A DNA stretch of 11,427 bases from Hyphomicrobiales bacterium. Lineage in GTDB: Bacteria > Pseudomonadota > Alphaproteobacteria > Rhizobiales > JAJFHB01. A program made the translations under genes and the position numbers. The stretch lies in assembly GCA_021775795.1 (NCBI GenBank), contig JAJFHB010000634.1, forward strand, positions 1 to 11,427, in the 5' to 3' direction. The notes under the pieces are model-generated. The model was not told the origin of the DNA. It ran no database searches and saw only the letters and a list, made by a program, of their open reading frames with translations. This document shows, one piece after another, positions 1 through 7,564 of this stretch (positions are counted from its first letter, which is position 1; the number at the start of each line of letters is the position of its first letter).

Positions 1-3000
1 GTCACCGTCCGCATCGGCAGAGCCAGACCCGTCAAGCAGCAAAGCATCATTTGCACCACCAATCCAGACTTCCCGGTCGCCGCCTGCATCAGCCACCGGA
101 GGCGCGTTCACCACAACCATGATCCTGTCAGTGGATGCAGCACAGGCCGAGCCTGAATCATCTTCAACGGTCAACGTCACTTCGTAGGTTCCCGGTTGCG
201 AGAAGGCATGTTCAATTGCGGCCCCCTCACCACTCGTTCCATCGCCAAAGTCCCAGGCCCAACGCTGCAGCGTGCCGTCGGAATCGACGGATGGCGAGCC
301 ATCGAATGTCACAGCTTCGCCCGGGCAGGCATGGCGGTCCGGCCCGGCAAGGGCGTGTGGCCGCTCATTCACATGCAAGAGACGTGTGGTGTGCCGCGTT
401 TCCGTGCCGTCTTCGTTGTCGGCCAGCAAGGTGATGTGATAACGCCCGGCGCGGGCATAGGTATGGAGTGCCTCGGAGCCGCTCACTTCAACACCGTCGC
501 CCAGCAGCCAGGTGTAGCTGTCACCGTCAGGTTCATCCGTTCGCCAGGTGACGTGGTCGCCGGTACAGGCAACCAGTGGGCCGAAAACTTCCGGGCCCGC
601 AGGGGCCTTCACCGTGATACGCGCAACGTCTGTCACGATGCTGTTTCCAACGTTTGCATCGTCTGTCACGGTGAGCGAGACATCGTAGGTCCCGGCCTCT
701 CGGAATGTATGGCGAACCTGCATGCCCCGTCCGCCAGCACCGTCAGCAAAATCCCAGGAATAATCAACAATGCCACCGTCACTGTCACGGGAGGCAGAGG
801 CATCAAGTAGAATTTCTTCTCCGACCTCAACCATACGGTCCTCACCGGCATCTGCCATCGGCGGTGCATTGATGACAATCTGATGATTGTCCGAGACCAC
901 CCGGCAGGTTTCAACGGAGGCGTCGCTTTCAAGGGTCAGGATAACGTTGTAGGTGCCGGCTTCTGCGAAAGCATGCTCGGCGGTCACTCCGTCCGCGGTT
1001 GATCCATCATCGAAATCCCAGCGATAACCGGTAATGTTCCCACTGCCGTATGATGAGCCAGAAGCATCGAATGAAATCGGAACCCCCCGCTCTCCGGTCA
1101 AAACCGCGCTAATCAGAGCCAGAGGTGATTCAATCACCGTGACCGTAAATTCATCTGTGGCCGAACTGTTGCAATTACCGATCTGGTCACCTTCGATTGC
1201 AAGGGTGACGCCATAGCGGCCCGGTGTTGAATAGGTGTGCACCGGCCGATCACCCGCACCGCCAACACCATCACCGAAGTCCCAGGAAAAGGCGTTCACC
1301 ACACCGTCCAGGTCAGCGGATCTCGTGCCGTCAAAGAGAACAGGCACGTTGACGCAAGCAGCAATGTCACCTCCCGCATCGGCGACCGGTGCCTGATCGA
1401 CGCGAACGATAATGCGGTCCGAGTGAAGGGCGTTGGGAAGCCCGGTGCCGTCATCGACCGTAAGGGTCACGGGATAAATGCCGGCAATGCCGTAGTCCTT
1501 TACAGGATTGACGATGTCAGACGTCGTGCCGTCGCCGAAGTCCCAGGCATAGGTCAGGACACCGCCGTCTGCATCAAGGGACCCGCTTGCATCAAACAAA
1601 ACCACATCGTTGGTGCAGGCGCGCTGGCCCAAGCCCGCAACTGCCTGCGGGGCGCGGTTTATGCGGACCGTGATGGCGTCCCTGTCCGTAGCATTGTGGA
1701 CGCCCGTACCATCGTCAGCCTGCAGAATTACCGGGTAGATGCCGCCGTTCTCATAAGTATGAACGACGCGCAGGCCGGACGCGGTGTTGCCATCGCCGAA
1801 TTCCCATCTGTAGACAAGAGCATCATTGTCCACGTCGCTCGAACCTGACGCATCAAAGGTAACCGTCAGGTCGGAAGTGTGCAGGTCGATACCGGCATCT
1901 GCAACGGGTTCGCTGTTCACGCGGATGACCACAGTGTCAGAGGCGTTCGCGTTTATGGCGCCACTATCGTCGGTCACCGTGAGGACGGCCTCGTAAACAC
2001 CTGGCGCCCCGAAACTCAGGCTTGCCTTGGCGCTTTCCTGCAGCGTGCTGCCATTTGAAAACTGCCAGTGATGCCGGGTCAGCAGGCCGTCATGATCGAA
2101 AGATCCAGAGCCGTCCAGTTCAACCACATCATCGGGTCCGGCAATCACGTCCGGGCCCGCGACCGCCGTCGGCTGGTCGTTGATAAAGACCGTTTTCTCA
2201 GTGAAGGTCTCTGCATTCCGCAGACCGCTCTCGTCGCTGACGGAAAGGCGGGCGTGATAGGTGCCGGGGTGCAGATAGGCATGAACAACATCGCGTCCTT
2301 CTGCTTGTGTGCCGTCGCCGAACTCCCACAGATAGAGGGCATCAGCACTGTCGGGATCAAAGGAATCGCCGGCGCTGAATTCAAGATCCTCCCCTGGCGC
2401 GCCGATAACATCGGCGCCAGCGTTTGCAACCGGCGCCGCATTGACACCGACGAGAAGCTTGTCTTCGGCAGTGGCATTCTGTGTGCCGCTGTCATCCACG
2501 ACCTTCAAGGTCACCTGATAAGATCCCGGCTCGCGATAGACGTGACGGACCTGCACGCCACTTGCGCTGTTGCCGTCTCCAAAGTCCCACTCGTATAGAG
2601 CAATGCCGCCATCGGGGTCGCTTGAGCCGGACGCATCAAAACGCAACTCATCACCAACACCCACATGCTGATCACCGCCGGCGTCTGCAACCGGCTGAGC
2701 GTTGATCGTCACAAACTGGTGGGCTTCGATGACGCGGCAGTCAGCGGCTTCAGTATCGCTCTCCAACTGCAGCGTTACCCGGTAAACGCCCGGTTCATCG
2801 TAGATATGCTCGACCTGAGCGCCATCACCCTCGGAACCATCTCCGAAAATCCAGTGCCAGTTGAGAAGCTCCCCGGAGGCATATTGCGAACCCGTGCCAT
2901 CGAAAGAAACCGCGGTTCCCACAGCTGCAGCTGTAGGTGCATCGATCGTGGCCACAGGTGCCAGAAGCACATTCACGAGCACTTCATCGTAGGCGACATT

Positions 3001-6000
3001 ATCGCAACGGCCAAAACGGTCACCCTCGATGGAGAGCACGGTGCGGTATTGCCCCGGACGCGCATAGGAATGAATTGGCCGGTCACCGGCACCGCCAAAG
3101 CCATCACCGAAATCCCAAGAGAAGTAGTTCACCACGCCGTCGACATCGCGGGATGCGGTGCCGTCAAACTGAATGTTCATGTTGGTGCAGGCAACAATGG
3201 TTGGTCCGGCTTCCGCCACCGGCGCCTGATCGACCCGAACGGTTATGCGATCTGAATGGCCACTATTGGCAAGGCCGGAATCATCCTCAACCGTCAATGT
3301 CACCGGATAGGCGCCGGCGATTTCAAAGCGCCTGGTCGGGTCTATGAGTTCCGAGATGGCGCCATCACCGAAATCCCAGTGATAACGAAGTGCACCTCCG
3401 TCAGGATCGGCCGATCCGCTGCCATCAAAACTGACAATATCATTCGTGCAGGCATGTATCGTCTCCCCGGCGTTTGCAACAGGAGAGCGGTTGATGCGGA
3501 TGTCGGTGGTGTCTTTATGTGTGGCGTTGGAAAGCCGGGTGCCATCGTCGACGGTGAGAGTTACAGCGTAGCTGCCCCCGACGTCGTAGGTGTGCGCTGC
3601 CCGCAAGCCTTCGCCGCTGTTCCCATCACCGAAATCCCAGTGGTAGGTCAGGCCATCGCCATCCGGATCGGCAGAGGCGGAAGCGTCAAAGAGCAGGTTC
3701 AAGCTGGAAGTTTCAGCGTAGTCGCCGGCATCTGCCAGGGGGGCATGGTTTACATAAATGGAAACTTCCGCCTGAGAGATGCTGTTGATCGCATTGGCAT
3801 CGTCAATAACGGACAGTTGCGCCCGATAGGAGCCGGGTGCATCGAAGGACCGGGTGACAACGGCGCCTTCGACCGGGTTCGAACGGTCGGAAAAATCCCA
3901 GCGGTAGAGAATGATATCGCCATCCGTGTCAAACGAACGGCTACCCTCAAAGACGACATCCTCACCCGGTGCCACGCGAACATTGTGACCGGCATCCGCT
4001 ATCGGCGGTGCGTTGATGAAGACTGTGGTCTCTGAATAGTCAACCGCACCACCATGTCCGGTGTCATCCTCGATCGACAGCCGCACATAATAAGTGCCGG
4101 GTTCGTCAAAAGAGTGGACGATCGTTTGTCCGGTTTCCAAGGTACCGTCGCGGAAATCCCAGTGGAAACCCGCCACTGCACCATCCGGGTCCAATGACTG
4201 GTCGCCGCTAAAAACAAGGCGTTCGCCGGGTGCGCCGACAACGTCTGCTCCAGCGTCTGCAATTGGCGCTGCATTGACGACGATGGTCGTGGTGTCGCTG
4301 TCACTCGCTGATGTCGTGCCGCTATCATCTGTAACCGTCAGGGTGACTTCGTAGGTTCCCGGCTCGCGGTAGACATGCACCGGTCGCGGCCCGATACCTG
4401 AGCCACCGTCGCCAAAGTTCCAGGCATAGCGGATAAGGGTTCCATCACTATCGGCAGACCCGGTGCCATCGAAGTCAACCAGGCCAAGCGTTACATGCTG
4501 GCTGCTGCCCGCTTCGGCAATCGGTGGCTGGTTTACGAAAACCTTCAGAACATCAGTGTCGGCATCATTTGAGAGGCGCGAGTCGTCCTGTACGCCAAGC
4601 GCGACTTCATAGGTTCCTGAAGTGTCGTAGGCATGTTGGGTAACCGGGCCCAGCGCTTTTGCACCATCGCCAAAGCTCCAGTCGAAAACAATAAGATTGC
4701 CGTCCGGATCGGCAGATGCACTGCCGTCAAAGGTGATCACTTCACCAATGGCAACGGCAAGGTCGTTACCGGCAAGGGCCACCGGCTGCGCGTTGGGGCG
4801 ATCAAGAACGGTGACCTGCAGGCCGTCCGCATGCTGATCATTCGCCAGGCCGGAATCATCGGTTATGGTGAGCGTGACGTCATAATTTCCAGGTTTCGGA
4901 TAAGCGTAGGCCGGCGTTGCTCCTGCAGCACTGGTGCCGTCGCCAAAATCCCACTCAAACGCGATCAGATTGCCATCCGGATCGCTTGAGCCAAGGGCAT
5001 CGAACTGGATCAGCTCACCAACGATGACACTGACATCATCGCCGGCTTCAGCCAGTGGTGCAGTGTTGGGCGGATCTGTCACCACAACTCTCATGCCGTC
5101 GGATGCCTGATCCGTATCGGTGGAGGAGCCATCGAATACGGTCAGCTTGACCTTGTATTCGCCGGGGCTTGCATATGAGTGCAGCGGCGTTGCGCCCTCT
5201 GCAGCGCTGCCATCTCCAAAGTCCCATTCATACTGGACAATGTTCCCATCGGCATCGCTGCTGCCCGTGCCGTCGAAGAGGAACAGCTCACCGGCATGAA
5301 CCGTTATATCTGCCCCCGCATCAGCGTGAGGCGGGTCATTGACGATAATCCTGACCGTCGATGTGTCACTGTCATTTGCAACGCCTGTACCGTCGCTGAC
5401 AGTCAGGCGGGCAAGATATTCACCAGGCGCATCATAGGCGTGTTCGGCCTGCATCGAGTGAGCCCAATTGCCATCGCCAAAGTTCCAGACATAGGAGAGT
5501 TCGGCGCCTTCCGGGTCACTGCTTGCACTGCCGTTCAAGTGGACGGCCTGGCCGGCAGAAACATGTTGCTCAGGACCAGCGTTGGCCAAGGGGCGGGCGT
5601 TGACGACAATTGTGATGCTGTCACTCGTTACGGCATTTGAGAGTTCTGAATCATCGCGAACACTCAGGGTCACTTCGTAGATGCCCGCACGGTCGTAGGA
5701 GTGCTGTACAATGGCTCCGGCAACTTCCTCGTTGTTGCCAAGATCCCAGGAAAACTTGGTCAGTACGCCGTCGCTGTCGCCGGAGCCGGTGCCATCAAGG
5801 GTAATGACATCGCCAACTGCGACCAGCCTGTCATCGCCGGCCCGGGCAAACGGCGGTGCGTTCACCACAACAATCAGGGTGTCCGCATCGCTGCTGTTCG
5901 AGACCCCCGCATCATCCTCGATTTCGAGGAGAACCTCATATTCGCCGGAACGGTCGTAGACATGCTGCACGGAGCTGCCGTCGGCAGTGCCACCATCGCC

Positions 6001-7563
6001 AAACTGCCAGCGCCAGGCCGATATCGTTCCATCTGGATCACTGCTGGCGGCGGCGTTCAGATCGACGCTGGTGCCAACGGCGACATAAACATCAACTCCT
6101 GCATCCGCAATCGGTTGCGCATTGACGTGAAAGGAGAGTTCCGTGGTTGCCCAGTTGCACGGGTGGTCCGTATCATCTTCGACACGCAACAAGACGGTGT
6201 GGTCACCGGCCTCGCGGAAGGAGCGCGAAATGCGTTCTCCTTCGAGCACTCTGCCGTCAGAAAACGTCCAGATATGGCGCGCAATATCGCGGCCCTGCGA
6301 GCGCGATGCAGAGGCGTCAAAAAACACCTGAACATCTGTGGCCACAACCGGGTCTACTGACCCCAGCGCTACCGGTTGCTCCTTAATGAAGACATCGAAT
6401 TCCTGCTCATCTCCATTTGCGACCTGGCCGGATGCGTCCGTTACCTGCAGCCGCGCACTGTAGGTGCCCGGTTCAAAATACGTTCTCGTGACACGCTCAC
6501 CCTCGAGCACGCGACCATCGTGGAAATGCCAGAAATACGCGAGGTCATCACCTTCCGGGTCGCTGGATCCACCACCGAAAAACTCAACCATCGAGCAATT
6601 ACGCGGCGTCATCCCGGCAACGGCAAGGGGTCGCTGGTTTTCCGTCCAGGTGCGCACCGGCAGAAGAAACGGCACGAGTGAGCCACTATCATCACTTGCG
6701 TAGACCGTAATATCGTTGGGGATTTCAGAGCCGCCGCTGACCGTCAGCGCGCCTGAAGTTCCCTGCTGCCGTTCAAGAAATTCAATGTCGGTTGACCCCC
6801 AGGCTCCCTGACCGGAAGTTTCGATCGGCCAGGTGCCGAAGTTGCTTTCAATCGCCACCGCGCCGCCGGATGCATCAAAGTGATGAACCGACAGGCCGCT
6901 ACCTTCCAGGGGAAGGCTAAAGCGCAACTCGCTGAGAACATCAACAGCTGGCACCCGCATGGTGGGCACGAAGCTGTACATCTCAACGCCCATGGCAGAT
7001 GTGTTGCTTTCTCGGTCGGCGCTCACAAACAGGTCGTAGACATTGCCGTCGTTGCCCGACAGCCCCTCAATGACGAGGCGGAAGTATCTTTTTCCATCGC
7101 GGAGCTCGCCCGCTTCCGGGCTCAGTTCAGCAAGCGTGTACCAGCGATCATCAAAGGCGATTTCATCACCGAAGGTGCGCTCTGCGATAAGCGTACCGCT
7201 GGAGCGTTCGGCTTCATTGCGCGTGCCGCGTGGTGCGTCCGGAGCCTGATAGGCACCGTCTCCGCCATAAATAGCAAAGCGTGTTTCCGTATCCCCCTCA
7301 ACCGGCCAGGCGTCCCCGAATATGGTGTCATGGAGGCCGCCCGCATCCGCATCGAACACTCGGAGGTACAATGGTCCGGCAGCATCTTCGGGAAGCGCGA
7401 CATGTACAACCTGGCGATGGTCGTGGTCGCCCTCAGCCGCAGGCGCATCGCTACCATACGTGACAAGCAACGGATCAGCGGCAACGGTTGCCGCGGCCGC
7501 GGTCAGGCCAAGGCCGAAAGCAGCAAGGGCAAGGAACTTACATTTTAGCGGGAACAGGGCCAT
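1..7563 (-). CDS. Giant secreted PKD-repeat protein, C-terminus cut by left edge
   Basis: The frame runs from ATG at 7563-7561 to base 1 with no in-frame stop: 2,521 codons, the real end lying outside the window. Residues 1-29 are a Sec signal peptide (basic KCK, then a Leu/Ala core; likely cut after TVAA). Residues 30 to about 310 match the N-terminal region of the gene upstream (EGDHDHRQV at 44-52, GNDGNVYD near 170, EIPND near 280). Then come PKD domains; the tryptophan of each WDFGDG-type motif is at residues 345, 432, 519, 606, 693, 780, 871, 962, 1048, 1135, 1222, 1309, 1396, 1483, 1571, 1659, 1746, 1833, 1920, 2007, 2094, 2182, 2270, 2352 and 2437, with a 26th domain starting at the edge. 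Most repeats carry a DPDG-like acidic loop. Domains 4 (WDLGNN), 11 (WDFSDR), 18 (WQFSNG) and 24 (WLLGDG, short spacing) are degenerate. No catalytic domain or membrane anchor is visible. A surface or periplasmic scaffold or adhesin is inferred; ligand unknown. The PKD assignment is firm. Confidence 0.95.
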   Translation of the reverse strand, partial: MALFPLKCKFLALAAFGLGLTAAAATVAADPLLVTYGSDAPAAEGDHDHRQVVHVALPEDAAGPLYLRVFDADAGGLHDTIFGDAWPVEGDTETRFAIYGGDGAYQAPDAPRGTRNEAERSSGTLIAERTFGDEIAFDDRWYTLAELSPEAGELRDGKRYFRLVIEGLSGNDGNVYDLFVSADRESNTSAMGVEMYSFVPTMRVPAVDVLSELRFSLPLEGSGLSVHHFDASGGAVAIESNFGTWPIETSGQGAWGSTDIEFLERQQGTSGALTVSGGSEIPNDITVYASDDSGSLVPFLLPVRTWTENQRPLAVAGMTPRNCSMVEFFGGGSSDPEGDDLAYFWHFHDGRVLEGERVTRTYFEPGTYSARLQVTDASGQVANGDEQEFDVFIKEQPVALGSVDPVVATDVQVFFDASASRSQGRDIARHIWTFSDGRVLEGERISRSFREAGDHTVLLRVEDDTDHPCNWATTELSFHVNAQPIADAGVDVYVAVGTSVDLNAAASSDPDGTISAWRWQFGDGGTADGSSVQHVYDRSGEYEVLLEIEDDAGVSNSSDADTLIVVVNAPPFARAGDDRLVAVGDVITLDGTGSGDSDGVLTKFSWDLGNNEEVAGAIVQHSYDRAGIYEVTLSVRDDSELSNAVTSDSITIVVNARPLANAGPEQHVSAGQAVHLNGSASSDPEGAELSYVWNFGDGNWAHSMQAEHAYDAPGEYLARLTVSDGTGVANDSDTSTVRIIVNDPPHADAGADITVHAGELFLFDGTGSSDADGNIVQYEWDFGDGSAAEGATPLHSYASPGEYKVKLTVFDGSSTDTDQASDGMRVVVTDPPNTAPLAEAGDDVSVIVGELIQFDALGSSDPDGNLIAFEWDFGDGTSAAGATPAYAYPKPGNYDVTLTITDDSGLANDQHADGLQVTVLDRPNAQPVALAGNDLAVAIGEVITFDGSASADPDGNLIVFDWSFGDGAKALGPVTQHAYDTSGTYEVALGVQDDSRLSNDADTDVLKVFVNQPPIAEAGSSQHVTLGLVDFDGTGSADSDGTLIRYAWNFGDGGSGIGPRPVHVYREPGTYEVTLTVTDDSGTTSASDSDTTTIVVNAAPIADAGADVVGAPGERLVFSGDQSLDPDGAVAGFHWDFRDGTLETGQTIVHSFDEPGTYYVRLSIEDDTGHGGAVDYSETTVFINAPPIADAGHNVRVAPGEDVVFEGSRSFDTDGDIILYRWDFSDRSNPVEGAVVTRSFDAPGSYRAQLSVIDDANAINSISQAEVSIYVNHAPLADAGDYAETSSLNLLFDASASADPDGDGLTYHWDFGDGNSGEGLRAAHTYDVGGSYAVTLTVDDGTRLSNATHKDTTDIRINRSPVANAGETIHACTNDIVSFDGSGSADPDGGALRYHWDFGDGAISELIDPTRRFEIAGAYPVTLTVEDDSGLANSGHSDRITVRVDQAPVAEAGPTIVACTNMNIQFDGTASRDVDGVVNYFSWDFGDGFGGAGDRPIHSYARPGQYRTVLSIEGDRFGRCDNVAYDEVLVNVLLAPVATIDAPTAAAVGTAVSFDGTGSQYASGELLNWHWIFGDGSEGDGAQVEHIYDEPGVYRVTLQLESDTEAADCRVIEAHQFVTINAQPVADAGGDQHVGVGDELRFDASGSSDPDGGIALYEWDFGDGNSASGVQVRHVYREPGSYQVTLKVVDDSGTQNATAEDKLLVGVNAAPVANAGADVIGAPGEDLEFSAGDSFDPDSADALYLWEFGDGTQAEGRDVVHAYLHPGTYHARLSVSDESGLRNAETFTEKTVFINDQPTAVAGPDVIAGPDDVVELDGSGSFDHDGLLTRHHWQFSNGSTLQESAKASLSFGAPGVYEAVLTVTDDSGAINANASDTVVIRVNSEPVADAGIDLHTSDLTVTFDASGSSDVDNDALVYRWEFGDGNTASGLRVVHTYENGGIYPVILQADDGTGVHNATDRDAITVRINRAPQAVAGLGQRACTNDVVLFDASGSLDADGGVLTYAWDFGDGTTSDIVNPVKDYGIAGIYPVTLTVDDGTGLPNALHSDRIIVRVDQAPVADAGGDIAACVNVPVLFDGTRSADLDGVVNAFSWDFGDGVGGAGDRPVHTYSTPGRYGVTLAIEGDQIGNCNSSATDEFTVTVIESPLALISAVLTGERGVPISFDASGSSYGSGNITGYRWDFDDGSTADGVTAEHAFAEAGTYNVILTLESDASVETCRVVSDNHQIVINAPPMADAGEDRMVEVGEEILLDASASRDSDGGIVDYSWDFADGAGGRGMQVRHTFREAGTYDVSLTVTDDANVGNSIVTDVARITVKAPAGPEVFGPLVACTGDHVTWRTDEPDGDSYTWLLGDGVEVSGSEALHTYARAGRYHITLLADNEDGTETRHTTRLLHVNERPHALAGPDRHACPGEAVTFDGSPSVDSDGTLQRWAWDFGDGTSGEGAAIEHAFSQPGTYEVTLTVEDDSGSACAASTDRIMVVVNAPPVADAGGDREVWIGGANDALLLDGSGSADADGD
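871..2703 (-). repeat. Seven-PKD-domain super-repeat, copy 2 (domains 16-22)
   Basis: This segment codes for residues 1621-2231 of the giant protein, directly following copy 1. At DNA level, bases 1244-1308 match 3077-3141 at 55 of 65 positions by hand count, at an offset of 1,833. Four cysteines (1983, 2070, 2131, 2220) each sit exactly 611 residues after a cysteine in copy 1. Domain 23, just beyond (from base 870), again resembles the first domain of the unit (NAPPMADAG, VRHTFREAG). Domain 24 does not resemble domains 10 or 17, so a third copy is absent or was broken off after one domain. Confidence 0.88.
2704..4533 (-). repeat. Seven-PKD-domain super-repeat, copy 1 (domains 9-15)
   Basis: This segment codes for residues 1011-1620 of the giant protein, from NQPPIAEAG to just before NAQPVADAG. 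Its seven domains match domains 16-22 one for one, and their motif tryptophans all lie exactly 1,833 bases from their counterparts. Its first domain is one residue shorter at the N-terminal end. The best-kept part is domain 14 (VRVDQAPVA, FSWDFGDG, GGAGDRP), about two thirds identical in protein to domain 21. Other parts are much more diverged, so this is an old duplication and not an assembly artefact. Confidence 0.88.
6600..7476 (-). other. Conserved N-terminal region of the giant protein (same unassigned family)
   Basis: It covers residues 30 to about 322 and aligns along its whole length with the N-terminal region of the upstream paralogue. Counterparts in order are LLVTYG, EGDHDHRQV (identical), FAIYGGDGAYQ, RLVIEGLSGNDGNVYDL, YSFVPTMRVP, ELRFSLP, VHHFDASG and GSEIPNDITVYA. 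The conserved blocks are separated by short, variable, acidic stretches, as expected for surface loops. Confidence 0.6.
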
Positions 7564-7564
7564 C

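Noticed and set aside
196..4035. Long plus-strand open frames (for example 196-810, 1237-1848, 3256-4035) with recurring ITEIP/IAIRIGR-like segments
   Set aside because: They lie in the exact antisense frame of the PKD gene. Their repeated peptides are the reverse complement of the WDFGDG motif codons, and they have no signal peptides or coherent domain pattern.
871..4533. Assembly artefact or recent mobile duplication as the cause of the long repeat
   Set aside because: The copies are about 85% identical in DNA at best and far less elsewhere, with no flanking direct repeats or transposase. This fits an old in-frame duplication.
7540..7542. Cysteine 8 of the giant protein as a lipoprotein cysteine
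   Set aside because: It comes before the hydrophobic core (PLKCKFLALAAF) and not after it, so there is no lipobox. A signal peptidase I site near residue 29 fits better.
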